Part shown: piece after piece, positions 1 to 9,900 of the stretch
Numbering within the stretch: the first letter of the stretch is position 1
Layout of the letters: each line of letters opens with the position of its first letter
Assembly: GCA_023630585.1 (NCBI GenBank)
Contig: CM042555.1
Coordinates: 16,198,501-16,262,500, forward strand
DNA: 64,000 nucleotides
Source: Cranoglanis bouderius
Lineage: Eukaryota > Chordata > Actinopteri > Siluriformes > Cranoglanididae
Reading direction: 5' to 3'
Notes under the pieces: model-generated
The model's database searches: none
Told to the model about the DNA's origin: nothing
Seen by the model: the letters and a program-made list of their open reading frames with translations, nothing else
Program-made: the position numbers and the translations under genes

Positions 1-339
1 CATGTTAAATAAATTAGCTTTCATTTATTATAGATGATAAACAAGGCTTAGTTTCAACTTAATTAAAAAATCAAATAGTTCTTTTAATCCGATAAACATT
101 AACTTCATTGCAACTTTTCAGTGCTTTTGCTTTACACACCAGAGAGGAAAGACACACAGACAGAGGAAGGTTGGAGAGAGATGAGGGCGATGAAGAGAAA
201 GAAATGAATTTTTCTGTTCATCATTCTGCTTATACACTGTACACTTCAGCTGACCACACTCATTTTATTACCTGCTGAAGTATGCAATATCTTTGTATTT
301 ATATAAACTCACTGTGTAGATAACTTAGTATTCAGCTCA

Positions 340-344
<5 letters not shown>

Positions 345-395
<51 letters not shown>
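345..395. repeat. (AG)n microsatellite
   Basis: About 25 uninterrupted AG units. The rest of 1-1180 holds a (CA)n tract at 782-808, a T run at 861-877 and a (TC)n tract at 960-994 with one GC interruption. No gene is seen there; open frames across these tracts are low-complexity artefacts. Confidence 0.95.
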
Positions 396-400
<5 letters not shown>

Positions 401-959
401 TGCCTGAGAAATTGCTGACATGACTTTTTAGGACAGTGTGGGAAGTCTTAAAGTAGAGCCTAGACATATAAGTGACATGCACTGTTCTGTATGTGTCTGT
501 CTGCATAAGTTTGAGATGCTGTAACTATGAGATGTGGGCAGTGGTGTAGTGGGCAGTAGTATGTGAGGTGTTAAATGCAGGCCAAGTGGGCAACATGTGG
601 CTGAACTTTTTCAGTAGTAATTAATCAACGGGCCTCCACACAAAGGTTGCTTCCTGAAGCCATGTGTGTTTACTGACCTCCTACCAGGTCATAAATAAGC
701 ACTGGCCATAAAGGAGTGATTTAGTAGAATGTTCCCAACACAGCTTCAGTCCCACTGGTCTGAACAGACAGTGGCCAGGGTGACACACACACATACACAC
801 ACACACACTCCCTTGGCCATTTGAGAAAAGCCAATGCACTGACATGACAAAGTAATTTAAGTTTTTTTTTTTTTTTTAATAAACAGTAATAAAAAGAAAA
901 AGAGGAAAAATGAACTAACCCCCACAAATGTTTATCAAAATAATAATTTAGGCCAAACT

Positions 960-964
960 GTCTC

Positions 965-994
<30 letters not shown>
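960..994. repeat. (TC)n microsatellite
   Basis: TC dinucleotide run with a single CGC interruption, in AT-rich unannotated sequence. Confidence 0.93.
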
Positions 995-995
<1 letters not shown>

Positions 996-1179
996 TCATC
1001 TCTACCTCTAGCCCACCCACCCCCGTCCGAGTATCAGGCAACTAACATATTCAAAGGGCAAATGCCTTGTGCTCAACATATTACTTTTATTTTCTGTATG
1101 TTGATTTAATTGAATGTATGTGGTGAATGGCCAAGTGCCCAAAAAATTGTAATTAAATTTAAAGTCTGCTTTCCTGTAG

Positions 1180-1745
1180 ATCACCCTTATGAGGCATACA
1201 AACTCGGCAACACTTCCCAGGCCAAGGTTGCCTGTGGTTATCAGGAGCTCTGCCCACTGGCGAGCTGGGCCAATGAACTGGGATAACATGAAACTCAGCC
1301 ATTGTCTCTCTTTAGGCTTGGGGTCAACATCAATGTTGACCCACTGGGGAAATCGCACAGAATCAAATGCCGGTACGGTAATCTCGGCATGACATCCGTT
1401 ACACTTTCCTGCTGCATCCATGTTGAAGCGAAGTATTCTCTCAGATAATGATGGGTGAGATGGATGCAAATGCAGTAAAAGCTTTATTATGAGACAGGCA
1501 GGCAGACAAATCCAAAATGTGAGTAAAAAACATAGTCAGAAAACAAGCACAGGGTCAGGCGATCAAAAATGGGCTGAACTAGGTAAAACTAGTATCACTA
1601 AACACAAGAGCAAAAACAGGATCAAAAACCAACAAAGAACAGAAGGCTCTGTGCGGCTCAGGTGGCAAACAATGAAACACAATACTTTGCAACTTAACAA
1701 TGAGACATGGGGGTTTAAATATACAAACTAATCAGAAGGGGTAAC
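1180..1745 (-). mobile_element. Gypsy-like LTR retrotransposon relic (LTR plus gag start)
   Basis: On the minus strand a run of about 75 codons starts MDAAGKCNG near 1421 and contains SFMLSQFIGPARQWAELL, which resembles the gag of fish Ty3/Gypsy elements (hydrophobic helix, then ARQWA). Immediately 5' of it on that strand, 1440-1745 looks like an LTR: it has the GGATGCAAATGCAG block shared with the LTRs at 3188 and 23594, and a TATA-like TATATTTAAACC on the minus strand. No pol is present and homology fades near 1175, so it is a fragment. The class is inferred from resemblance only. Confidence 0.45.
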
Positions 1746-2159
1746 ACGGAACAGCTGATAATTAGAAACTTGTTTAAATTAGGTTTATCATACATTTTGA
1801 TGAGAAACATAATATTTTTACATAAACCATACGTAATATTTTTTCTTAAATCTAACCGACCACACATTCCATTTTTTTTCAGGCTCGACAATGTTTCATG
1901 TGCTCTGCTGCTTGTTGCAAAATGGTTCTGAGAGAGTTTCACAGAACCGAATCGCAGGATCCCTTTTCATTTGACGCACAATTTCAGTGGCCACATCTGT
2001 ACTTATGTGAATACCAAAATTTTCAAACCCACTGGGGCACAAAGTTAATGGTCTAACTATATATTTTAAATCATCTCGGACATTAAGAGGGAGGGCTTAA
2101 CTCTTGTCATAACTCAATTTATATCCAGAGGTATCACTGTATTATTTAAGTACTCATAA
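1746..2159. other. Unassigned AT-rich stretch left of the LINE
   Basis: No recognised gene. On the minus strand about 55 codons (roughly 2098-1934, beginning ALPLNVRDD) are open without a start; I do not recognise the peptide. It may be the decayed LINE 3' region or chance. Confidence 0.4.
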
Positions 2160-2549
2160 TAAAATAGAAGATTGTGGCTTGGTCAGATATATTGGTCATT
2201 TGCATAAAGGGATAATTTGTGTTCAGTAATGCCCAATTTAATGTTGTTTATTGCATTATGGAACCTTATTGCAATAGCGAGGGGTTTGGTAGCCAGGGCA
2301 AATAATCAAGGGGGTATTGGGCAGCTTTGTCTACAACCCTTTGACAGTGTAAAAGTGCTTGACATAACCCCATTAGTAAGTATATGTGCTTTAAGGCAAT
2401 TAAATATAGTTTTTGAATATCCAATGAACTTAAAGCCAAAGTTCATGGCTTCTAAGGTTGCAAAAAGAAAAGTAGGCTCGATTCTGTCAAAAGCCTTTTT
2501 GGCATCACAGAATAAATATAGGTATATTCTGCTTTTGAGCAATATTAAT
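2160..2549 (-). pseudogene. L1-type LINE ORF2, reverse transcriptase fragment
   Basis: Minus-strand reading gives a reverse transcriptase core: DAKKAFDRIE (the first catalytic Asp block), then LTNGVMSSTFTLSKGCRQSCP (the fingers/palm RQGCPLSP block), then LFALATKPLAIAI and LSLYANDQYI, which corresponds to the YADD active-site box with the first D changed to N. This is typical of L1-clade ORF2p. It is the downstream half of the LINE whose 5' half lies at 7445-10040; the Tc1-like element starting at 2552 separates them. Stops and substitutions make it non-functional. About 200 residues between endonuclease and RT are absent from both halves. Confidence 0.85.
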
Positions 2550-3187
2550 TACAGTGGGTATAGAAAATAATCACCCCCTTTAAAATAATCACACTTTGTT
2601 GCTTTTCAGCCTGAAATGAAGACGGACACAGTTTTTACTGTATTTACTCAGTGCAACTTATAACATCATGTCAGAAAAAAATGGAAAAATTAAACAACAG
2701 AATCACTGAGTTGGAAAAAGGATCACCCTTCTCCTAAAAATGACTTGTAAACTCAATCAGGTGTAGCTAATCACCTTCTCAATGCCACACACATCCATTT
2801 GACCTTCAACTGTGATCAGCTGTGGTCATTTTGATTAGCTCAGCATGAAAAGAGCTTTTCTGGAGTATTACAGTCCTTGGTAGTCCAACTGAAGCAAACA
2901 ATCAACTATGGTTGGCAAGGCACTGTCAAAAGATCTCCAGGATAAAGTTGTGGACAGGCACAAGTCAGGAGATAGATACAAATAAATTTGAAAAGGCTTT
3001 ATCAATGCCTAGAAGCACAGTGAAGTCTATTATTAACCTCTTGAGCCACACTAGCCTGTGTGCGGGCCTGACGTCACGCGGTTTTACGAGGTTTAAGATT
3101 ACCATGTAGACTACTTTCTTACAATGTTAATAATATTAACAAACCATACATCATTTGAAAGATCTAAGGGTTTAGTGTCAATATATG

Positions 3188-3518
3188 TGTCACGATGTTG
3201 GTAGAGACGGAGGCGAAGGCAGATGCAAGTGCAGATTTAGGTTTTAATAAAAAGTGAAAACAAAATACAAAACCAGGAACTAGGAACATACAAGGCTTGA
3301 AAATAAACATAAACCAAGGACCATAGACAAGAAACATAAACTGTGGTGAGGAAAGACAAACGAAAGACAAAGTGTGCAGTGAAAGCGTGGCTCTATATAC
3401 AAGTACTCATTAGTTCCAAATGTGAATCAGGTGCTGACAGTCATGTGATGGAATCAGGTGAAGTGCAGTGGCTGATGGGAATCGTAGTCCTTAGTCTTAT
3501 TCCGGTATTTACATGACA
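3188..3518 (-). repeat. 3' LTR (331 bp)
   Basis: TGTCA...TGACA ends. On the minus strand it has a TATA-like TTGTATATAGAG and, downstream, ATTAAA-type polyadenylation signals near the block read on + as ggttttaataaaaag. It is nearly identical to the split copy at 4395-4602 plus 6062-6169, differing by small indels in the 3' third. Confidence 0.9.
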
Positions 3519-3885
3519 GAGTCCCCCATTTAACGCGCGGCTCTCAACCCGTGCAACAATTTTAGGAGGGGGTCCTGAACACCTAGATCAGATGTCCCTC
3601 TGCATCTCTAAATTCCATCGGGGATGCGGGGTGGCGTCGTCCGAACTGCAGTGAGATGCAGCGCTATCTGCCAGGCCGGGGCCTGGCGTGGGCGTGGAGT
3701 GGCGGCTACCGTGCAGCCAACGGGGGGAATGAAGCTGAAGGCAGAGCCTGAGGGGAGAGCGACACCTGCCATGGCGCCAGAGGGGGGAGCGATGCTCTCC
3801 ACGAAGCATGCGGGGGGAGTGATGTCCGACGTGGAGTGGAAAGGGGAAGTGACATGCAGCGTGAAGCAGAGAAAAAGCGATGTCT

Positions 3886-4377
3886 TCAGCAGAGCATGGA
3901 GGAAGTGGAGCAGGATGGCAGAGCGACATCCTCAACTGAGCAGGAAGGTGCCACGACGTCCTCAGTGGAGTGAGAAGGTGGGGCGATGTCCGAAGCGGAG
4001 CCTGGCGTAGTGACGTCCGAGGTGGAGCAGGAAGGTAAAGCGGAGCTTTTGTCCACACCGGGCGACAGAGTAACATCCTCAGCTGAACTGGGAGGCTGAG
4101 CGGCATCCTCAGCTGAGCAGGGAGGCTGAGCGGCGTCCTCAGTCGAGCAGGGAGGCTGAGCGGCGTTCTCCGTTGGCCTGGCAGGCAGTGCGAGTTCCAT
4201 AGTAGGGGGGGGAGGGGGGAGGGGGGAGGGGGGGAGGGAGGGAGGGTGTGGAAAGATCTTACGCATGGCTTCTAGCCATACTTCTGTGGACCTGATCCAC
4301 AACTCCCTCCCCCGTGGCTCCTTCTTCAGGGCTTCCAGGATCTTCTCCTGCTTAGCAAAAAAATCCGCTGCATCCAT
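3886..4377 (-). CDS. Proline-rich gag-like ORF of the short LTR element
   Basis: A 163-codon minus-strand ORF with a true ATG (4377), 18 bases inside the 5' LTR boundary, the usual place for gag. Residues 1-40 are charged and helical (MDAADFFAKQEKILEALKKE). Next is a Pro-rich segment (PHPPSLPPSPLPPPPP), then about eight imperfect 10-11-residue repeats of the form CSTEDAAQPP, encoded by 30-33-bp tandem repeats. There is no zinc knuckle, protease or RT. It ends at a stop in the repeat region; related Pro/Ser repeats continue to 3588 in another frame, suggesting a frameshift. The internal region is GC rich against AT-rich surroundings. I do not recognise a specific family, so gag-like is from position only. 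Confidence 0.5.
   Translation of the reverse strand: MDAADFFAKQEKILEALKKEPRGRELWIRSTEVWLEAMRKIFPHPPSLPPSPLPPPPPTMELALPARPTENAAQPPCSTEDAAQPPCSAEDAAQPPSSAEDVTLSPGVDKSSALPSCSTSDVTTPGSASDIAPPSHSTEDVVAPSCSVEDVALPSCSTSSMLC
4203..4246 (+). repeat. G-rich tract with G-quadruplex potential
   Basis: Successive runs of five to seven G separated by single A, inside the LTR element's ORF where it encodes the Pro-rich stretch on the other strand. Confidence 0.85.
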
Positions 4378-4602
4378 TTTAAGGTCTTTTGTTCTGTCAC
4401 AATGTAGGTAGAGGCAGAGGCGAAGGCGGATGCAAGTGCAGATTTAGGTTTTAATAAAAAGTGAAAACAAAATACAAAACCAGGAACTAGAAACATACAC
4501 AGCTTGAAAATAAACATAAACCAATGACCATAGACAAGAAACATAAACTGTGGTGAGGAAAGACAAATGAAAGACAAAGTGTGCAGTGAAAGCGTGACTC
4601 TA

Positions 4603-6059
4603 CAGGTGCATCTCAATAAATTAGAATGTCATGGAAAAGTTCATTTATTTCAGTAATTCAACTCAAATTGTGAAACTCGTGTATTAAATAAATTCAATGC
4701 ACACAGACTGAAGTAGTTTAAGTCTTTGGTTCTTTTAATTGTGATGATTTTGATTCACATTTAACAAAAACCCACCAATTCACTATCTCAACAAATTAGA
4801 ATATGGTGACATGCTAATCAGCTAATCAACTCAAAACACCTGCAAAGGTTTCCTGAGCCTTCAAAATGGTCTCTCAGTTTGGTTCACTAGGTAAGCCACA
4901 AACATTCATTGCCAAAGAAGCTGGCTGTTCACAGAGTGCTGTATCCAAGCATGTTAACAGAAAGTTGAGTGGAAGGAAAAAGTGTGGAAGAAAAAGATGC
5001 ACAACCAACCGAGAGAACCGCAGCCTTATGAGGATTGTCAAGCAAAATCGATTCAAGAATTTGAGTGAACTTCACAAGGAATGGACTGAGGCTGGGGTCA
5101 AGGCATCAAGAGCCACCACACACAGACGTGTCAAGGAATTTGGCTACAGTTGTCGTATTCCTCTTGTTAAGCCACTCCTGAACCACAGACAACGTCAGAG
5201 GCGTCTTACCTGGGCTAAGGAGAAGAAGAACTGGACTGTTGCCCAGTGGTCCAAAGTCCTCTTTTCAGATGAGAGCAAGTTTTGTATTTCATTTGGAAAC
5301 CAAGGTCCTAGAGTTTAGAGGAAGAGTGGAGAAGCTCATAGCCCAAGTTGCTTGAAGTCCAGTGTTAAGTTTCCACAGTCTGTGATGATTTGGGGTACAA
5401 TGTCATCTTCTGGTGTTGGTCCATTGTGTTTTTTGAAAACCAAAGTCACTGCACCCGTTTACCAAGAAATTTTGAAGAACTTCATGCTTCCTTCTGCTGA
5501 CCAGCTTTTTGAAGATGCTGATTTCATTTTCCAGCAGGATTTGGCACCTGCCCACACTGCCAAAAGCACCAAAAGTTGGTTAAATGACCATGGTGTTGGT
5601 GTGCTTGACTGGCCAGCAAACTCACCACACCTGAACCCCATAGAGAGTCTATGGGGTATTGTCAAGAGGAAAATGAGAAACAAGAAACCAAAAAATGCAG
5701 ATGAGCTGAAGGCCACTGTCAAAGAAACGTGGGCTTCCATACCACCGTGCCACAAACTGATCACCTCCATGAGTATTGAGTACATGTACAGTAAATGAAC
5801 ATACTTTCCAGAAGGCCAACAATTCACTAAAAACGTTTTTTTTATTGGTCTTATGAAGTATTCTAATTTGTTGAGATAGTGAATTGGTGGGTTTTTGTTA
5901 AATGTGAGTCAAAATCATCACAATTAAAAGAACCAAAGACTTAAACTACTTCAGTCTGTGTGCATTGAATTTATTTAATACACGAGTTTCACAATTTGAG
6001 TTGAATTACTGAAATAAATTAACTTTTCCACGACATTCTAATTTATTGAGATGCACCTG
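4603..6059 (+). mobile_element. Tc1-like element B, copy 1 (nested in the 5' LTR)
   Basis: CAGGTGCATCTCAATAAATT at the left is mirrored by ...GAGATGCACCTG at the right, with TA on each side (4601-4602 and 6060-6061). Inverted repeats extend about 200 bp (4603-4803 and 5858-6059), the long-repeat Tc1 type. Length 1457 bp. Removing it restores the LTR reading ctctatatacaag. A second copy lies at 54003-55509. Confidence 0.95.
4866..5798 (+). pseudogene. Tc1-like transposase, element B copy 1 (inactivated)
   Basis: DD34E transposase that would cut and paste its own element. An ATG at 4866 opens MVSQFGSLGKPQTF. The N-terminal HTH has AKEAGCSQSAVSKHV; catalytic residues are Asp in FSDESKF, Asp in FQQDLAPAH and Glu in NPIESLW, with 34 residues between the last two. 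Lesions: TAG replaces the Trp codon of PRVW (5316-5318, codon 151), and small deletions near 5745 and 5771 remove the conserved C-terminus (RIEAVIKAKG... in the sister copy). SPHLN replaces the usual SPDLN. Reading frame is otherwise kept. Confidence 0.93.
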
Positions 6060-6704
6060 TATATACAAGTGCTCATTAGTTCCAAATGTGAATCAGGTGC
6101 TGGCAGTGAATCAGGTGCAGACAGAATCATAGTACTTAGTCTTATTCGTGTAATTGTTATTACATGACAATATGGTCTCAGTTTTACGATATAGATGCTC
6201 CAGCAACAGTAATATAGTAGTTTGTGTCGGGAGTGCAAATGACAACATGAAAAATAAAAACGGAAATTCATACCTTTGTTATGATTTAGCGATCGCGAGT
6301 CGAATTCAATCTGTCGCAGCTAGGTAAAAAGTCCATGAAAACCATCTAGTGGCAAACATCCAATGCTACTATTTGTCCACAAATGCATATAAACCGTGAA
6401 ATATTGCTATATAATCCATTGTTTACATAAGAATTTTTCTGCACAACCTTCCTTCCATCATCGTTCTTCAAAAGAATATACAGTCTGAGCACCGTTTACA
6501 TCGTAAAACTGTATATGGTAGTGAACAATACAGTCTTCCAAACACATTAGCCCACTTCCAAAGTTTGTTTTAAAATGCAGGGCAGTAGTTTCAGGCATAA
6601 TATCCAAACAGCGCTGTCGAAAATTGTGATGTCTTTCAGGCATAGCCTACCATTCTCTGAATACCACGCGAACCAATAACTTCATGGGAAAATGTTGATA
6701 GGCA

Positions 6705-6870
6705 TGTATGGCCGCCCATCACAGTCATTTACATCACAGTAAAGAAACAAATGAATGTTTTTTGAGGGTGACTGCACCGTGTATGGGCAGCCATCATAGC
6801 CATATCAGCAGATGTAAAGAACAAATGAATGTTTTTTTGAGGCTGTATGGGCAGCCATCACAGTCACAGC
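6705..6870. repeat. Imperfect 64-75-bp tandem repeat in the piggyBac-like element
   Basis: Units at 6705-6779, 6780-6843 and a partial one at 6844-6870 all start TGTATGG(G/C)C(A/C)GCCATCA; the first two also share AACAAATGAATGTTTTTT. They lie in the non-coding right arm of the 3037-7214 element. The rest of 6170-7214 has no gene. Confidence 0.75.
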
Positions 6871-7469
6871 TCCAGGTGGCACCCTTTTGAAAAAGGCACT
6901 AGTCAGACAAAAAAACTAGCAGGGACCTCAATTTTTGGTCTATCATCCTCAAACTTGAAACAACTTCTTTAGACTTGTGCCTATGAGCACATTCATTTCT
7001 AGATATTGTCAGCATGTTTATAATTGTTATTTTTTAATGGAAAAAAATTATAAATTATTAATTATGAAACTTGAAAAATAAAGCTCAGAGTGTCTTCTTT
7101 CAGATGATACCACAACTATGTTTATAGTTCAAAGGGTTCAGGAAATACAACTATTTAAGTGAATGTAGGTCATTTTCATGTGTTGGGCTTAGAGTGGGGG
7201 TGCATCTCAAGAGGTTAAGAAGTAGAAGGTATTTGATACAACACAGACCCTCCCTGGATCAGGACGTCGCTCCAAACTGGATGAAAGAGCCAGGAGGAAA
7301 CTGGTCAGAGAGGCTACTAAGAGGCCTACAGCAACTCTGAAGCAGTTGCAGGAATTTATGACAAAGAGTGGTCATTGTGTGTATGTAACAACAATATCAC
7401 AAATTCTCCACAAATGTGGCTTGTATGGGAGGGTTGCAAGATATGGTGGGTAATTAAACACATTATTGC

Positions 7470-8535
7470 AGCTACTGTATTACATCTGACCAGGGCTTTA
7501 TTCCACAGAAAGTGGGACAGGTAAAATGGCTTTCTCTCTAGAGATTGCCATGATAGACTCGGCCTTCTGGGTGCACAAATTATTATAGAAAGCTAATTTC
7601 TGAGTAAGTTGTGTCAAACATTCATCTTTGTTAGTCAATGAATGAATTTTGTTAATTCGGCTCTCTTTTCTTTCTGTTTGTATGCCTCAAATGAAAGAAT
7701 ATGTCCTCTCATATATGCTTTGAGCGCCTCTCAAATGTTTGAATGTGAGGCTGAATTAATGTTGGCCTCTATAAAAATCTGAATTTGAGTGGTCATGAAT
7801 TTAATAAACTCCGGGTCTTTGAGCATATAAGTTTAAGTCTCCAATTTTTGGAGTGGAGTGGAGCAATTATTGTTTCTCTCCTTAATCTGATAGGGTTGTG
7901 GTCGGAGATAGATGCAGGAAGATAACCGCAATCCTTTACTTGGTAAACTATTGAATGTGATATTAAAAAGAAGTCTATTCTTGAGTAAACATTGTGAGCC
8001 TGCTACACATCACACAACCCCATATCAGCCATTCCCTGACTCAGAGTAGTTGCTGCTTTTGACTTAAAGGATTTTTTCGAGGACCTGTCCTTAAAGGGGT
8101 CTAAGACTAGCTTGAAGTCACCTCCAATTATACACTTGCCCTCGACAGCTGCTAATCGTAACTATAACATACTAAAAATGGGTCGTCATGGTTTGGTCCA
8201 TAAACATTTAACAGGCTTATGTGTTCTCTATTCAATTCGCATTCAACAATTACATATCTCCCCGTATTATCAGAGTGTGTCGTAATCAAGTTAAATTGTA
8301 GTTTTTTGTGGATTAATAATGTTACACCTCAACCGCTGGAAGAAAATGATGAGTAAAAAACATGACCTACCCATTCTCTTTTAAGTTTTCTGTGCTCCTG
8401 TTCTGTAAGATGAGTCTCCTGAATAAATGCAATATCAGTGTTGAGTCTCCTCAAATGTGAAAGCACCTTCGATCTTTTAACTGGGCTATTCAACCCCCTC
8501 ACGTTCCATGATACACAGATTGAACCACTAGCCAT
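7470..8535 (-). pseudogene. L1-type ORF2, endonuclease domain relic
   Basis: ATG at 8535 (minus) opens MASGSICVSWNVRGLNSPVKR, the start of the apurinic-like endonuclease that nicks target DNA. DIAFIQETHL contains the catalytic Glu. Further along, in shifted frames, are LNVYGPNHDDP, GGDFKLVLDP, SRIDFFLIS and the terminal SDHNPIRL box (catalytic Asp/His). After this come linker residues (ESRINKIHSLTNKDE-like) and homology stops at the junction with the Tc1-like element near 7445. Stop codons and frameshifts show it is dead. Confidence 0.85.
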
Positions 8536-9066
8536 TCTGCATGAGTTTGAAAGTAGCAGGAATGAAATCAGCACTGCATGTATGATAGTGTACCACTACC
8601 ATTACTTGAAATGATATTTGTGAAAAATACATCATGTTGCGTGATACTTCAGGAAATACAAAAAGAAAAAATAGGGGAACTAGAATTTTAAACTTTCGAA
8701 AAGAAAAGAAAAAAAAAAGAGAAGAAAAAAAGGATAACCAGTAACCTAACAACAGAACTTGTAGCTGGCCAGATAAACATTCGTCTGCAAAGTGATTCAG
8801 AAACTCCCTATTCGGAAGGTTGCCCATATCAAACAGATGATCAATAACATCATTAATCATTATACTTATTAAAGTCCTAAGAGCTAAGCAGTAAGCTAAT
8901 TATTCAAGTATTACATCTCGAACTAGAAGAACAATCATAGGGCAATAACATTCTGTAATTGCGCAGTTATATTACGTAATGATGCCTGTTGTGATCTGTG
9001 GTCAAAAATAAAGAGAAGAGCCCTAAACCAAATCATGGCCTGGATATGGAGGATAATTGAAAATAC

Positions 9067-9900
9067 TCATTCAGTGGTAGAAACATCTCTATCCTTGTCG
9101 TAAACTTCGAGAAAGTTCTTAACTTCGGATGGCGGGGAGAAGACCTTTGCTTTACCCATGTGCAGGATCCGAAGTTTGGAGGGGTATACAAAGGAATAGT
9201 AAATGTCTTTATCTCTCAGCATCTGTTTCACGTCCGTGTAGGATTTACATGCATTCTGCAGCTCTGCGCTGAAATCCGGGAAGAAGTGAATGCGCCAGTT
9301 GTTGAAGTACACCTCCTTACGTTCTCTTGCAAGTTGAAGGATTTTCTGCTACTATTTGAAGTTCAGGAGTTTCACCACAATTATCCTAGGAGTCGGTCTG
9401 TCCGATAATATGTTGCCTGATCTGTGCGCTCTCTCGATTATTGGAGGGGACGGAAAGATTTCCAGGCCAAGGATCTCAGGGATAATATGTTCCAAAAAAA
9501 GTAGCCATGTTACCTCCCTCGGATTTCTCTGGCAAGTTGACGATATGAGTGTTTGATCTCCTGCTTCTGTTCTCCAGATCTTGCACTTTATCCTTAAGGT
9601 AGGAAACGTCCTCCTCCAAGCGAATAAAAATCATCCATTGCAGTGCTTTCAACCTCGGTCATTTGTTCAGACAGAGGTTTCAGTGCAGGTCAATTTAAAC
9701 TGAATGTCATTGGTCATCTTCTCGATTTGTTTGCTGATATCATCTTTGCTGGCTTTAATCTCCTTCCAGAGAGTTTGCAATGAAATTTCACCTTCTGGGT
9801 CATCAGACATGTTTGTTAGTATGTCTAGTTTGTTAGCTTTGGGGGTATTCCTGCTCAGTTGTATTTTACGACCTTCCCGATGCAAGTTATATACTGCCAT
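9067..9900 (-). pseudogene. L1-type ORF1 protein relic
   Basis: The minus strand encodes, across at least two frames, an L1 ORF1p (the RNA-binding chaperone of the retrotransposition particle). The N-terminal part (LQTLWKEIKASKDDISKQIEKM) is heptad-like coiled coil. Then come LGLEIFPSPPIIERAHRSG and PRIIVVKLLNF of the RRM domain. The C-terminal domain follows, with VYFNNWRIHFFPDFSAELQ, SYTDVKQMLRDKDI, YPSKLRILHMGKAKVFSPP and EVKNFLE. Frameshifts near 9320-9400 and 9560-9660 break it. The ATG at 9900 is the first available; an inner Met (MSDDPEG) may be the real start. Confidence 0.82.

Larger units (their letters stand above)
3188..6169 (-). mobile_element. Short LTR retrotransposon with perfect 5-bp TSD
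   Basis: Two directly repeated LTRs (3188-3518 and 4395-6169, the latter carrying a Tc1) flank an 876-bp internal region. Each LTR starts TGTCAC and ends TGACA, and ATATG occurs immediately outside both ends (3183-3187 and 6170-6174). On the minus strand a purine tract (AAATGGGGGACTC) sits directly before the 3' LTR, as expected for a polypurine tract, so transcription runs right to left. There is no protease, RT or integrase, so it would need proteins from another element; Gypsy-like affinity is inferred. Confidence 0.88.
4395..6169 (-). repeat. 5' LTR, interrupted by a Tc1-like element
   Basis: 4395-4602 and 6062-6169 together make 316 bp matching the 331-bp LTR at 3188-3518. The break lies exactly in the TATATA shared by both LTRs. 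Confidence 0.9.
3037..7214. mobile_element. piggyBac-like non-autonomous element (TTAA target)
   Basis: Flanked by TTAA at 3033-3036 and 7215-7218. It begins CCTCTTGAG and ends CTCAAGAGG, a 9-bp perfect terminal inverted repeat, with a looser match just inside (CCACACTAGCC against CCACTCTAAGCC). Removing it rejoins the Tc1 reading STVKSII to KK. Without its own insert (3188-6169 plus one target copy) it is about 1.2 kb with no transposase. Assignment to the piggyBac superfamily rests on TTAA duplication and CC/GG ends. Confidence 0.75.
2552..7444 (+). mobile_element. Tc1-like element A, 5' half, split by nested insertions
   Basis: Starts CAGTGGGTATAG after a TA (2550-2551), the usual Tc1/mariner target, inside the L1 RT region. 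A start codon at 2908 begins MVGKALSKDLQDKVVDRHK, the Tc1 paired-like HTH, broken by stops. The reading is interrupted at TTAA (3033-3036) within a STVKSII motif and resumes at 7215 (VYGI-, DQDVAPNWMKEPGGN-type frames), with REATKRPTATLKQLQEF and GLYGRVARYGG. It then ends abruptly at about 7444: the DDE domain and right inverted repeat are missing. Confidence 0.82.

Noticed and set aside
3588..4106. 172-codon minus frame and 128-codon plus frame in the LTR interior
   Set aside because: They are alternate-frame readings of the same GC-rich tandem repeats that encode the gag-like ORF; only the frame from 4377 has a well-placed ATG.
5459..5827. Minus-strand frames opposite Tc1 transposases (also 54858-55278, 57432-57753, 14577-14951)
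   Set aside because: Shadows of the transposase reading on the other strand; no independent features.
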